DNA from: Collinsella sp. An7
GTDB lineage: Bacteria > Actinomycetota > Coriobacteriia > Coriobacteriales > Coriobacteriaceae
DNA length: 64,000 nucleotides
Direction of reading: 5' to 3'
NCBI RefSeq assembly: GCF_002159335.1
Contig: NZ_NFHP01000003.1
Coordinates: forward strand, 124,001 to 188,000
Positions 47,790 to 57,125 of this stretch are shown one piece after another. Numbering within the stretch: position 1 is the first letter of the stretch; every line of letters starts with the position of its first letter. The notes beneath the pieces were generated by a model. The model was given only the letters and a program-made list of their open reading frames with translations. It searched no databases and was not told the origin of the DNA. A program made the translations under genes and the position numbers.

Positions 47790-50566
47790 CAGAAACCTCC
47801 CATCCCCGTGTCCTCGGCGGCCATCTGAGCCTCAAGCGTCTCGAGCTCGGCAAGCGCCTCCTCATCGAGGAGCACCTCGCGCGGCTTTGAGCCATCGGGC
47901 GGTCCCACGATGCCCTTTTCCTCGAGCATGTCCATGATACGCCCGGCGCGCGCATAACCCACTTTAAGGCGACGCTGCAGGCCCGATGTGGACCCAAGGC
48001 CGGATTCGACGACGATATGAGCGGCCTCCCACATAAGGGGGTCGTCCTCTGTGGCCTCGTGCGCGGCGCTACCTCCACCCATGAGCGTGGCGGGTGCCAC
48101 CGCAGAGAGGATCTCCTCGTGGTAGTCTGCCTCACCCTGCTCGCGCACAAAGTCCACGACCTCGGCGATCTCTTCGTCGGAAACAAAGCAGCCCTGAATG
48201 CGCTTGGGCTTGCCCCAATCGACTTTGGAGAAGAGCATGTCTCCGAGGCCCGTGAGCTTCTCGGCACCCATCTGATCGATGATGACGCGGCTATCGATGC
48301 CCGTCGCCACGTTGAAGGCGATGCGGTTGGTGATGTTGGCCTTGATGAGGCCCGTGACCACATTGGAGCTCGGGCGCTGCGTGGCCACGATGAGGTGGAT
48401 GCCGGCGGCACGGCCGAGCTGCGCGATGCGCACGATCGACGCCTCGACATCTTTACCGGCCACCATCATGAGGTCCGAAAGCTCGTCGATGATGATGACG
48501 AGGTAGGGCATGCGTGCGGGCGGGTTGTCGTAATGCTCAAACTCGCCGGCTGCCTGCTTCTCGTTAAAGGTCGAGATCTTGCGGACCGAGACCTTCTCAA
48601 AGACCTTGAGGCGCCGTTCCATCTCCGACACGGCCCATTGCAGGGCGCTCGCGGCCTGCTTGGGCTCGGTGACGACCGGCACATAAAGGTGCGGAAGGCC
48701 GTTGTAGCCGGCAAGCTCAACGCGTTTAGGGTCGACCATGATGAGGCGCACGTCCTCGGGCACGGTGCGCATGAGGAGCGTGGTGATGATGGAGTTGATC
48801 ATCACGGACTTACCGGAGCCCGTGGTACCGGCGATAAGGAGGTGAGGCATCTTGGCGAGATCGGCCACGATGGGTGAACCCTCGGCGTCGCGGCCGATAG
48901 CGAGCTCGAGCGGACCACCCTGCACATAGGGCAGAACATCGCCGAGAAAGACGTTCTGACGCTTGCGGTTGGGAATCTCGATGCCCACGAGCGACGTGCC
49001 CGGGATGGGCGCGAAGATGCGCACGGACTGCGCCGCGAGTGAGAGCGCGATATCGTCCTCGAGGTTTGAGATGCGGCTCACGCGCTCGCCCTCACCCGGC
49101 TGGACCTTAAAGGTCGTGACCGTGGGGCCGCTGATCCAGCCCACTACGCGCGAGTGCAGGCCAAACTCCTGAAGGGTCGCCTGGAGCGACTCGGCGGTCT
49201 GTGCAAGCTCCTTCTCGGAGGAAGCGGCAGACGCCGATTGCGGGTTATGGCGAAGCATCGAGGCAGGTGGCAGCTGACGGGTCTCGTCATCTGCATCCGG
49301 CTCGATGTCGACAGAGGATGGATTTATGCGCACGGTCGACGCAGATGCAGCAGAGTCCGCAGGCACGGCGCCGGCTGCGCCGTCCACAGCGCCCTTGGGA
49401 TGTAGCAGAAAGTCCGGGATGGGCTGGGCCGCAGCCGTTGCAGGAATAACCGTGGTCGGCGCGCCACTGGCCGCGTGAGACTCCCCCGGCTCAAAGGGCG
49501 GTTCATCCTCGACGTCGTTTAAAAGGTCGAGGTCGATTGCGGCGGGAGCCGTGAGGCCAGACTCAGACCGTTCGGCCTGCTCCGCACGTCCAGCTGCAGA
49601 ACGGGTGCGACCCTTGCGCTTTGTCGGACGCTCGATAAGCGTCGTCTTGGCTTCATCGTCCGCCTGGTCATCCTCGGCAGAGACGGTGTAGGTATCCTCG
49701 ATGGGGATGAGCGTCGTGGCGGCACGCTCGGCAGCAAGCTGGGCGGATACATCAACAAAGGGATTGTCGTCATCGTCATCCGCGTCATCGATGATTCGCG
49801 TCGGTGCGGCACCTGCAGCCGCCTCGGCAACGGCTGCCGCCGGATTTGAGGTGCGCTTGCGCCAGAACGGCTTGGACGCCGGTGCGGCAGGGACCTCATC
49901 GCCCCAAGGTCGGTCGTTTACGGCAACGCGGCGGCGCTCGCGGAGCTCATCGGCCTTCTCGCGGAAGGCGAGCACCACCGACGAGACGGAGAAGCCGATG
50001 AGCACGGCGCCCGCAACGGCCACTCCCACGAGTACCACGGCGGCGATGGGTTTACCGAGTGCGCCCACCAAAACCGAGGCGATGCCGTAGCCCACAAAAC
50101 CGCCGCTGCGGACGAGGTCGGCCTCTCCCACGGTAACACCCCAGACGAGCTGGTCGGGCGTCATGGCGATCACGAGCAGCCCGAGCACTGACAAGAAGAC
50201 GAACGCAGCTCCCACGACGGCGCGGGGACGAACGAGATGCTCGCCGTGCACAAAGACGAGTGCGGCACCCCCGAGGATTACAAACGGCAGCACGTATCCC
50301 CCGAGCCCAAAGCCCAGGTGATAGAAGCCCGCGACCGCACGAGTCACCGGTGCGCTTGCGGGTGTTACGACCGCAATGAGCGAGGCCACCGCCACAACGG
50401 CGAGTACCACACCCGCGATATCGCGTCCGGCGCCGCGGTCCCAGAGCGACTCGACGGGCTCAACCGCCGCGGCGGACGCCTGCCGGTTGGCGCGCAACCG
50501 CGCGGCGCCTCCCTTGGAGGACGTCGCCTTGCGCCCCTTTGCCGTCTGTCCCTTGCGTTCGGCCAC
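47789..50566 (-). CDS. ftsK: DNA translocase FtsK/SpoIIIE
   Basis: This septal ATPase pumps the chromosome termini into daughter cells. The 925-residue protein has four N-terminal membrane helices (within about 25-200) and a long acidic linker (about 210-440). The motor has Walker A AGTTGSGKSV near residue 580, Walker B VIIIDELSDLMM near 690, and the RecA-like signature ATQRPSSNVVTG. A C-terminal gamma winged helix (GYARAGRIMDMLEEKGIVGPP) recognises polar DNA sequences. It starts 1 base after rnj ends. The rnj-ftsK-rodZ order fits actinobacterial and clostridial chromosomes. Confidence 0.96.
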   Translation of the reverse strand: MAERKGQTAKGRKATSSKGGAARLRANRQASAAAVEPVESLWDRGAGRDIAGVVLAVVAVASLIAVVTPASAPVTRAVAGFYHLGFGLGGYVLPFVILGGAALVFVHGEHLVRPRAVVGAAFVFLSVLGLLVIAMTPDQLVWGVTVGEADLVRSGGFVGYGIASVLVGALGKPIAAVVLVGVAVAGAVLIGFSVSSVVLAFREKADELRERRRVAVNDRPWGDEVPAAPASKPFWRKRTSNPAAAVAEAAAGAAPTRIIDDADDDDDNPFVDVSAQLAAERAATTLIPIEDTYTVSAEDDQADDEAKTTLIERPTKRKGRTRSAAGRAEQAERSESGLTAPAAIDLDLLNDVEDEPPFEPGESHAASGAPTTVIPATAAAQPIPDFLLHPKGAVDGAAGAVPADSAASASTVRINPSSVDIEPDADDETRQLPPASMLRHNPQSASAASSEKELAQTAESLQATLQEFGLHSRVVGWISGPTVTTFKVQPGEGERVSRISNLEDDIALSLAAQSVRIFAPIPGTSLVGIEIPNRKRQNVFLGDVLPYVQGGPLELAIGRDAEGSPIVADLAKMPHLLIAGTTGSGKSVMINSIITTLLMRTVPEDVRLIMVDPKRVELAGYNGLPHLYVPVVTEPKQAASALQWAVSEMERRLKVFEKVSVRKISTFNEKQAAGEFEHYDNPPARMPYLVIIIDELSDLMMVAGKDVEASIVRIAQLGRAAGIHLIVATQRPSSNVVTGLIKANITNRIAFNVATGIDSRVIIDQMGAEKLTGLGDMLFSKVDWGKPKRIQGCFVSDEEIAEVVDFVREQGEADYHEEILSAVAPATLMGGGSAAHEATEDDPLMWEAAHIVVESGLGSTSGLQRRLKVGYARAGRIMDMLEEKGIVGPPDGSKPREVLLDEEALAELETLEAQMAAEDTGMGGF

Positions 50567-50567
50567 G

Positions 50568-52232
50568 CTAGACCTCCATGACCACGGGGATGATCATCGG
50601 GCGGGTCTTGGTGCGGTTCCAGATGAAGTTGGAGATGCAGTCGCGCACGGCCTTGCGCAGCGCATCGGTACCGCTCGAGGTGAAGTTGAACTTGCCCTTC
50701 TCGACCATCTTGAAGATGGCCTCCTCGGCATCGTGCGCAAAGACGTCGTCGATGGTGAAGGATACGCCGCGGCTTGAGAACTCCACCGCGTCGATCTTCT
50801 TGCGCTTGAGCGAAACGATGGCAACGGCCGTGACCATACCGTCGTTGGCAAGCTTCTGCCGGTCGCGCAGCACGATGGGGTCGGTATCGCCGATACGCAG
50901 GCCGTCGACGTACACCACGCCGGACTCGACGCTCGGGCCCACCTTGACCACGCCGTCGCGCATCTCGAGCGACTCGCCGTTATCGAGAATGAAGATATGG
51001 TCCTCAGCGATGCCCATCTTGCGGCCGAGCTTGGCATGTGCGCGCAGATGCACTGCCTCGCCGTGGACCGGCATGAAGTAGGCGGGCTTTGCCATGGCGA
51101 GCATGAGCTTGAGCTCCTCCTGGCTGCCGTGACCCGACACGTGCACGAGGGTACGGTTCTTGTCGTAGACATCGCAGCCGATCTTGGCGAGGGAGTTGAT
51201 GACCTGCTGCACGCCCTTCTCGTTTCCAGGGATGGGCGTGGCCGAGATGATCACGGTGTCGCCAGCGTGCATGGAGAGCGTCTTGTGCTCGCCGTTGGCC
51301 ATGCGCGAGAGCGCCGAGAGCGGCTCGCCCTGGCTGCCGGTGCACATGACGACGATCTTGTCCTCGGGAAGGTTGTTGATCTCGTAGGCGTCGATGAGGT
51401 CCTGCTCATCGATCTTGAGGTAGCCGAGCTCGCGTGCCACGCGGGTGTTGGTGAGCATGGAGCGGCCCGTCACCACGACCTTGCGACCGCAGCGCTTGGC
51501 GGCGTCGCAGATCTGCTGCAGACGGTGGATGTGCGAGGAGAAGCTCGCCACAAAGACGCGGCCCGGCGCATTTTTGATGGCGGCGTAGAGCGAGGGGCCC
51601 ACCTCGGCCTCAGACTTGGTAAAGCCGGGGCGCGTGGCGTTGGTGGAGTCGGAGAGAAGAAGGTCGATGCCCTGCTTGGCAAACCGGTTGATGGCGGCAT
51701 AGTCGGGCAGTACCCCGTCGATGGGGGTCTGGTCGAGCTTGAAGTCGCCCGTATGCATGACCGTGCCCTGCGGCGTGCGGATAAAGACGCCGAGCGCGCC
51801 GGGGATAGAGTGGGTCATAGAGAAGAAATCGATCTGGATGCACCCGAGCTGGATGTGCGAGCCGCTCTTGACCTCGCGGAACTTGGGCGACTTGAAGCGG
51901 AACTCGGCGAGCTTGCCCTCGATAAAGCCGAGCGTAAGCTTGCTCGAGAAGATCGGTACCTTGTTGTTGAGGTCCTGCAACAGGTACGGAAGGGCGCCTG
52001 TATGGTCCTCATGACCGTGGGTGACGACGATACCGCGGAGCTTATCCTCGTGCTCGAGCACGTAGGTGTAGTCGGGCAGGACGAGGTCGATGCCCGGCTG
52101 GGAGTCGTCGGGGAACATGAGACCGGCGTCGATGAGCACCATGTCGGGTCCGCACTCGATAACGGTCATGTTCTTGCCGATGCCGTCGAGACCGCCGAGC
52201 GGGATGATGCGTAGGGGTTGGTTCTTTGCCAT
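50568..52232 (-). CDS. rnj: Ribonuclease J
   Basis: RNase J is a 5'-3' exo- and endoribonuclease for mRNA decay and rRNA maturation. The metallo-beta-lactamase/beta-CASP signature HGHEDH lies at residues 72-77. It is followed by the beta-CASP motifs (GRSMLTNTRVARELGYL, CTGSQGEPLSALSRMA) and a C-terminal domain of about 100 residues. The 554-residue length is standard. ATG 52232 follows AAAGGAA. It heads the seven-gene run down to pncC. With RNase Y this makes two Firmicutes-type decay enzymes. Confidence 0.96.
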   Translation of the reverse strand: MAKNQPLRIIPLGGLDGIGKNMTVIECGPDMVLIDAGLMFPDDSQPGIDLVLPDYTYVLEHEDKLRGIVVTHGHEDHTGALPYLLQDLNNKVPIFSSKLTLGFIEGKLAEFRFKSPKFREVKSGSHIQLGCIQIDFFSMTHSIPGALGVFIRTPQGTVMHTGDFKLDQTPIDGVLPDYAAINRFAKQGIDLLLSDSTNATRPGFTKSEAEVGPSLYAAIKNAPGRVFVASFSSHIHRLQQICDAAKRCGRKVVVTGRSMLTNTRVARELGYLKIDEQDLIDAYEINNLPEDKIVVMCTGSQGEPLSALSRMANGEHKTLSMHAGDTVIISATPIPGNEKGVQQVINSLAKIGCDVYDKNRTLVHVSGHGSQEELKLMLAMAKPAYFMPVHGEAVHLRAHAKLGRKMGIAEDHIFILDNGESLEMRDGVVKVGPSVESGVVYVDGLRIGDTDPIVLRDRQKLANDGMVTAVAIVSLKRKKIDAVEFSSRGVSFTIDDVFAHDAEEAIFKMVEKGKFNFTSSGTDALRKAVRDCISNFIWNRTKTRPMIIPVVMEV

Positions 52233-52393
52233 AGGTTACGTAGGTTCCTTTCTGTAGGCCATTGACTATACCTCGCAGCCTTGCTGCGAAAACGTACGAA
52301 GAACGCGCATAGATTCTGAATATTGTAACGGGGTGTTTGAGCATGCGGAGGGGTGCGGGCCAACTCCCACAGGAACTCCCGAGTGATGTCAAT

Positions 52394-52418
52394 TTGGGGA
52401 CGGGTACAAATTGTGCCA
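52394..52418 (+). repeat. Left terminal repeat of the transposase unit
   Basis: It reads TTGGGGACGGGTACAAATTG and on, ending TGCCA. About 21 of 25 positions agree with the reverse complement of 53319-53343. Confidence 0.75.
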
Positions 52419-52498
52419 CTTTTTGATGGCTCTCATGGAAATGAACCCGAGAAGTGGGTAGTACCACCGCATCGAAACGGGATGCGGGGAGGTTACAC

Positions 52499-53269
52499 AT
52501 GGGAAGGATTCCACGGGTTCGTTCGACATCGGGCGTCTACCATATCACCTTACGTGGCAACGGCAAGCAGATACTCTTTGAGCGCGATGAGGATCGACGC
52601 ATGTTTTGCACCATGCTTTCGGACTGCGTAGAGCGCTATCAACTCGATGTACTTGCATGGTGCCTTATGGATAACCATGTTCACCTGCTCGTTCTCGATC
52701 GTCAGCATGAACTGAGCGCCGCCATGCACCAACTCTGCAGCCGCTATGCTCGCATCTACAACCAGTGCACGGGGCATGTAGGGTCGGTCTTTCAGGGACG
52801 CTTTGCCAGCGAACCGGTGGAGTGCAACGCGCATTTGCTCGAGGCGGTGCGTTACATTCATGCCAATCCGGAGAAAGCGGGAATCGCGCAGACTGACGCT
52901 TGGGAATGGAGCAGCTACGCCGAGTACGCTGGCACGCGAAAGGCGAGCATCACAAAGCCCGATCTTGTGCTTAACATGGTAGGCGGCCGCGACGGTTTTT
53001 TACGCATGAGCGCTGAATCGTCGTCGCAGCCACGCTGTGAAGAACAGCACGGACGCATACCAGATGCCGAGGCACTTCAACGCGCCCGTGATGTGCTTGA
53101 TGGCTTTGACCCCGGACTCATAAAGACGCTTGAGCGAAAACTACGCAAACAGGCACTCTCCGGGTTGCGCAGAGAAGGACTGTCCGTACGACAGATTGCA
53201 CGACTCACCGGAGTGGGGGTGCGCACCATCTACCGGGTGACGGCCTTCCGGCGCGGGGTGCAGCCTTGA
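52499..53269 (+). CDS. REP-associated tyrosine (Y1/HUH) transposase
   Basis: The 256-residue protein belongs to the IS200-related transposases that move or shape REP-type palindromes. The metal-binding HUH motif is MDNHVHLL with H60 and H62. Candidate nucleophile tyrosines are Y83 and Y87 (CSRYARIYN), followed by VFQGRF and AVRYIHANPEKAG, both family signatures. The C-terminus adds a helix-turn-helix (SGLRREGLSVRQIARLTGVG) found in chromosomal members of the family. GGGGAGG precedes ATG 52499. The intact frame suggests it is active or recently active. Confidence 0.9.
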   Translation: MGRIPRVRSTSGVYHITLRGNGKQILFERDEDRRMFCTMLSDCVERYQLDVLAWCLMDNHVHLLVLDRQHELSAAMHQLCSRYARIYNQCTGHVGSVFQGRFASEPVECNAHLLEAVRYIHANPEKAGIAQTDAWEWSSYAEYAGTRKASITKPDLVLNMVGGRDGFLRMSAESSSQPRCEEQHGRIPDAEALQRARDVLDGFDPGLIKTLERKLRKQALSGLRREGLSVRQIARLTGVGVRTIYRVTAFRRGVQP

Positions 53270-53318
53270 CGGCACAGCCCAAAATCTAGTCAGCCTATTC
53301 ACGACGATTCGACAAACA

Positions 53319-53343
53319 TGGCACAAATCGCACCCGTCCCCAT
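53319..53343 (-). repeat. Right terminal repeat of the transposase unit
   Basis: Reverse-complement partner of the left repeat. It contains GGCACAAATCGCACCCGTCC on the plus strand and ends 21 bases before the recO stop. Confidence 0.75.
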
Positions 53344-53364
53344 GAGACACAGCACAGCCCAGAA

Positions 53365-54123
53365 TCAGCACCCGAGGAGAAACTCGAAGGCGCGCAGGCG
53401 CGCATCAAGGTGCACGGCGACCCACGCGTGCGCGAGCGCAAGCAAAAACGTCGCCTCCGGAGCCGCGATGGGCGCTGTGGCGAGCTCGTCAAAGCGAAGG
53501 CCCATAAGGGCGCGGAGCCAGGCGACTGTCTGGGCATCGACCTCCTCGGCACCGGGAATGCTCGAGGCGCACGAAGCGCAGACGAGACCGCCGGCAGACG
53601 CAGAGTAATGGCTCACCGCAGGGTCTCCGCATGTCACGCAGCACGAAAGATCGGGACGGTACCCCAGGTGCGCCGGCAGCTTAAAGGCATAGGCCGCCAC
53701 CACAAGGTCGAGATGGGCACCGTCGAGCGGACCCGCCGCCCCACCGAGGACGGCGAGCGCACGCTCGGTGATGGGAAAGACAAAGCTATCCTCAGCGTCT
53801 TCAAAGGAGCAGAAGCGGGCGATCTCGGCCACGGCACTTGCCGCAGAGAGCAGCGTGTAGCTCGGAGAAGCTCCGAGTGGAGCGGCGAGCAGCTCCGCCT
53901 GCGAGACGATGTCGAGATTCCGGCCGTGCGCAAGCAACAGGTCGACCTCGCAGCAGAGCTCGCAGCGGGCCGCGAGCTTGCTCCCCGGTTTGCGCGCGCC
54001 CTTGGCGACCGCCCTGACCTGACGGCCGTCATCGGCAAGCAGCGTTAGGATAAGGTCGCTCTCACCGAGCTTGGTCTTATCGAGCACGATGGCTCGGCAG
54101 CGATACGTGCGGCTCCCCGCCAT
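53365..54123 (-). CDS. recO: DNA repair protein RecO
   Basis: RecO helps load RecA onto SSB-covered DNA in the RecFOR pathway. The 252-residue product has the N-terminal OB fold (YRCRAIVLDKTKLGESDLILTLL) and the helical C-terminal domain with a zinc site, CVTCG and CASC. It follows era by 9 bases, the normal order. It ends near the transposase unit. Along with recA, recX and lexA it completes a good part of the recombination set in this window. Confidence 0.95.
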   Translation of the reverse strand: MAGSRTYRCRAIVLDKTKLGESDLILTLLADDGRQVRAVAKGARKPGSKLAARCELCCEVDLLLAHGRNLDIVSQAELLAAPLGASPSYTLLSAASAVAEIARFCSFEDAEDSFVFPITERALAVLGGAAGPLDGAHLDLVVAAYAFKLPAHLGYRPDLSCCVTCGDPAVSHYSASAGGLVCASCASSIPGAEEVDAQTVAWLRALMGLRFDELATAPIAAPEATFLLALAHAWVAVHLDARLRAFEFLLGC

Positions 54124-54132
54124 TGGGCGCGC

Positions 54133-55167
54133 CTACTCGTCTGCGGCGTACCCGAGGCGCCGAATCTCGCGAACGTCGCTCCGCCAATTGGGCTTAACGC
54201 GCACCTCGAGCTCCAAAAATACCGTGCACCCAAAGATGCGCTCAAGATCGTGGCGCGCCTCGGTACCGATCTTTTTAATCATCGAGCCGCGCTTGCCGAT
54301 AATGATGCCCTTCTGGCCGTCACGCTCCACGAAGATAGTCGCATGCAGCGTAAGGACGCTCCCGCCCTTCTTGTAAGTCATCTCGTCGCAGACAACACCC
54401 ACCGCGTGCGGAACCTCTTCGCGCGTGAGCATGAGGACCTTCTCGCGGATAAACTCCGCCACGAGCATCTCGTCTGACTCGTCGGTCTTCATCCCCGCGG
54501 GGAACCAACGCGGCCCCTCGGGCAGGTAGCTCGCCACAAGGTTGCAGAACGAATCAACGTTGAACCCCTCGACCGAGGAAGTCACGATCTCGTTATCAAA
54601 GTGCATGAGCTCGTGCGCCGCGGTAAGCTGCGCGGCAACCTGCTCGGGCTTGGCGCGGTCGAGCTTGGTGAGCACGAGGATCTTGACGGCAGGGCTTTTA
54701 GAGACGCGCTCCGCGACCCAGGCATCGCCTCGGCCGATGGGCTTGGTGGCATCGATGAGAAAGGCCACCACGTCCACGTCGGCAAGCTCGGCTAGAGCAC
54801 TCTTGTTGAGCTCGCCGCCGAGCGAATCCTGCGGTTTATGGAGACCGGGGGTGTCGACAAACACGATCTGGCAATCCTCGCGGTTGACAACGCCCCGCAT
54901 GCGCCGCCGGGTCGTCTGGGCCACCGGCGAGGTAATGGCGACCTTCTCGCCCAGGCAGGCGTTGAGAAGCGTCGACTTGCCGGCGTTGGGGCGCCCCACG
55001 AGCGCGACAAAGCCCGAGCGGAAGCCTGCCGGCACGTCGTCCATGGCGAGCATACCAAAGGCTTTGCCGGCGTCTTCCTCCTCTGCCATTGCGTCTAGCT
55101 CGTCGTCGGTAAGGTCGGCGAAGGGGTCGTGCTCCTCAATCGATTCAGTTTCTTCGATGTCTGCCAT
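54133..55167 (-). CDS. era: GTPase Era with acidic N-terminal extension
   Basis: Era binds 16S rRNA near its 3' end and helps 30S maturation. The G domain has GRPNAGKST at residues 58-66, DTPGLHKP, and TKLD in place of the usual NKxD. The C-terminal KH domain contains GIIIGKRGSMIKKIG. Compared with typical Era (about 300 residues), this 344-residue protein has about 50 extra, very acidic residues at the N-terminus (many Asp/Glu, including DDELDAMAEEED). ATG 55167 has a GGGGAG site, so the extension is probably real. Its role is unknown. Confidence 0.95.
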   Translation of the reverse strand: MADIEETESIEEHDPFADLTDDELDAMAEEEDAGKAFGMLAMDDVPAGFRSGFVALVGRPNAGKSTLLNACLGEKVAITSPVAQTTRRRMRGVVNREDCQIVFVDTPGLHKPQDSLGGELNKSALAELADVDVVAFLIDATKPIGRGDAWVAERVSKSPAVKILVLTKLDRAKPEQVAAQLTAAHELMHFDNEIVTSSVEGFNVDSFCNLVASYLPEGPRWFPAGMKTDESDEMLVAEFIREKVLMLTREEVPHAVGVVCDEMTYKKGGSVLTLHATIFVERDGQKGIIIGKRGSMIKKIGTEARHDLERIFGCTVFLELEVRVKPNWRSDVREIRRLGYAADE

Positions 55168-55206
55168 GACTACTCCCCGTGTTGCACGAATCGGAACGCC
55201 TTGTCG

Positions 55207-55590
55207 CTACAGACCGAGCTGGAGAAAGGCGCGGATAAAGACGATGGCCCCCACGATGGCGGAGGTGATGGAGAGCGTGAACACGCTCGCGGCGGCGATG
55301 TCCTTCGCGCGCTTGGCGAGCGGATGGAGCTCCTGGGTCGCGAGATCGACGATAGCCTCGATTGCCGTGTTGACGAGCTCCGCAAAGATCACCAGACCGA
55401 TGCAGAGTATCACGAGCACCCACGAGAGCCCGTCGATGCGCAGCGCAAAGCCGGCGATGATGGCGGCCACGCCCACAGCGAGCTGCACCTTGATGTTGCG
55501 CTCGGTGGTGACGGCGGTAACGAAGCCCTCGAGCGCGTAGCGGAAGGAACGGACGAAGGTGGGATGCTCGCGGTCGGATCCGGGAATCAT
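55207..55590 (-). CDS. dgkA: Diacylglycerol/undecaprenol kinase
   Basis: This small membrane kinase of 127 residues has three helices. In Gram-positive bacteria it phosphorylates undecaprenol for wall lipid carriers. Motifs are ERNIKVQLAVG, ELVNTAIEAIVDL (catalytic Glu) and AKDIAAASVFT. Its position between ybeY and era is conserved. Which lipid it uses cannot be told from sequence. Confidence 0.94.
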   Translation of the reverse strand: MIPGSDREHPTFVRSFRYALEGFVTAVTTERNIKVQLAVGVAAIIAGFALRIDGLSWVLVILCIGLVIFAELVNTAIEAIVDLATQELHPLAKRAKDIAAASVFTLSITSAIVGAIVFIRAFLQLGL

Positions 55591-55605
55591 GACGTCTCCT
55601 CTCCC

Positions 55606-56115
55606 CTAGTCATGCTCGTGGCGGGTCGTAGGGCCAACGGCAACCGCGGCGGGATCTGCCCCGCGCTGCACGGCCAACTCGCGCAGCAGCTCGTCCTCGC
55701 GCGCCTCCATGACCTCGGCCTCTTCGTCCTCGATGTGATCGTACCCAAGCAGATGGAGCAGGCCGTGCACGAGCATGAGCCGGCACTCGTCGGCGGGGTC
55801 GTTGCCAAACCCGGGCGCCTGGCGGGCAATCTGCACGGGGGCGAGGATGATGTCGCCAAGCTCCACGGGCTCGCCCGCGGGAAGATCCTCGATCGTGGGC
55901 GCATCGCACTCAAACGAGAGGACGTCCGTGACCTTGTCGATCCCGCGCCACTCGGCGTTGAGCGAGTGCATCTCCTCGTCGTCCACCCAGTTGAGAGAGA
56001 CCTCCACCGGGCGGTCTACCCCTTCGGCGGCGAGCACATGCGCACAGATGGAGCGCACCTCCTCCTCAGTGAGGAGCGGACTCACCCCCTCTGCGCAATC
56101 GATCAGGACGCTCAT
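55606..56115 (-). CDS. ybeY: Endoribonuclease YbeY
   Basis: YbeY is a zinc-dependent RNase involved in 16S rRNA 3'-end maturation and ribosome quality control. The metal site HGLLHLLGYDH (HX3HX5H) is complete, preceded by the conserved LNAEWRGIDKVTDVLSF-type block. The 169-residue protein has an acidic C-tail. Its ATG overlaps the phoH stop by 4 bases. It works at the same 16S end that Era binds, which fits the shared operon. Confidence 0.96.
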   Translation of the reverse strand: MSVLIDCAEGVSPLLTEEEVRSICAHVLAAEGVDRPVEVSLNWVDDEEMHSLNAEWRGIDKVTDVLSFECDAPTIEDLPAGEPVELGDIILAPVQIARQAPGFGNDPADECRLMLVHGLLHLLGYDHIEDEEAEVMEAREDELLRELAVQRGADPAAVAVGPTTRHEHD

Positions 56116-57125
56116 GCGCGCTCCTCCTTTCCCTGGTGGTTCGCAGCGCGCTTCTTGCGGGGCGCGGTTTCATCCCGGCGCGCCTCGAAGGCATCGTAAG
56201 CCTCGACGATCCTCCCCACGAGGGCGTGGCGCACCACATCGGTGCGGTCGAGATGGATAATGGCAACGTCGCGCACACCGTCGAGGATTTCCTCGATATC
56301 GGTGAGGCCCCCGCGACGCCCCACAAGGTCGCGCTGGGTCATATCGCCCGTCACGATGAACTTGGAGTTAAAGCCAAGCCGCGTGAGGAACATCTTCATC
56401 TGCTCGGGCGTGGTGTTCTGTGCCTCGTCGAGAACCACAAAGGCGTCGTTTAAGGTGCGACCGCGCATGTAGGCAAGCGGCGCGATCTCGATGATGCCCT
56501 GCTCGACAAGCTCGCCGGCCCGCTCCATGTCGGTCATGTCAAAGAGCGCGTCAAAGAGCGGGCGGACATACGGGTCGATCTTCTCTTGAAGGGTGCCGGG
56601 GAGAAAGCCGAGGCTCTCCCCCGCCTCCACGACGGGCCGCGTGAGAACGATGCGGCTCACCTCGTGGCGCTTAAGGGCGCCGACGGCCATCGCCATGGCG
56701 AGATACGTCTTGCCCGTGCCGGCCGGGCCCAGGCAGAAGGTGACCGTGTTGGCGCGGATGGCATTGATATAGCGCTTCTGGCCGAGCGTCTTAGGGCGAA
56801 TGGCCTTGCCGCGGTACGTGAGGAGGATATCGTCGCGAAAGCTCGCGGCATCGGCACCGCTCTCCCGGAGGGTCTCGAGCGCACGGAGCGCCTCGTCGGT
56901 CTCGGGTGCACGACCCGAGGCAGCCTCACGCATGAGGTAGGTAAAAAGCCGCGTGAGGAGCTCCACCTCGCCCGGCGCGCCGGTAAGGTGGATGGTATCG
57001 CCCCGCATGGAGATCTGCGCGGTCGTTCGGTGCTCGATGGCACGGAGCGTCGCATCGGCTCCGCCCGTGATGAGCCGCGGGTCGACGCTCTCCGGAATCG
57101 TCAGGCGAACCGTCGCGCTATCCAT
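56112..57125 (-). CDS. phoH: PhoH-like ATPase
   Basis: The 337-residue protein has an N-terminal KH-like region and a superfamily 1-like ATPase core with GPAGTGKTYLAMAMAV (Walker A near residue 120) and VVLDEAQNTTPEQMKMFLTR (Walker B). The start is ATG 57125 with GGAGGAGG ahead. It overlaps mtaB by 8 bases and is followed by ybeY with an ATGA overlap. RNA helicase or RNA-related roles are proposed for the family, and coupling with YbeY supports a role in RNA handling. Confidence 0.94.
   Translation of the reverse strand: MDSATVRLTIPESVDPRLITGGADATLRAIEHRTTAQISMRGDTIHLTGAPGEVELLTRLFTYLMREAASGRAPETDEALRALETLRESGADAASFRDDILLTYRGKAIRPKTLGQKRYINAIRANTVTFCLGPAGTGKTYLAMAMAVGALKRHEVSRIVLTRPVVEAGESLGFLPGTLQEKIDPYVRPLFDALFDMTDMERAGELVEQGIIEIAPLAYMRGRTLNDAFVVLDEAQNTTPEQMKMFLTRLGFNSKFIVTGDMTQRDLVGRRGGLTDIEEILDGVRDVAIIHLDRTDVVRHALVGRIVEAYDAFEARRDETAPRKKRAANHQGKEERA

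Larger units (their letters stand above)
52394..53343 (+). mobile_element. REP-associated tyrosine transposase unit with imperfect terminal inverted repeats
   Basis: The unit is bounded by about 25-bp imperfect inverted repeats at 52394-52418 and 53319-53343 that share GGGGACGGGT and TTGTGCC. It encloses one Y1/HUH transposase gene. It is inserted between rnj (leading away on the minus strand) and recO (ending toward it), so no gene is broken. The gene inside is less GC-biased than its neighbours, which fits recent arrival. Confidence 0.8.
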
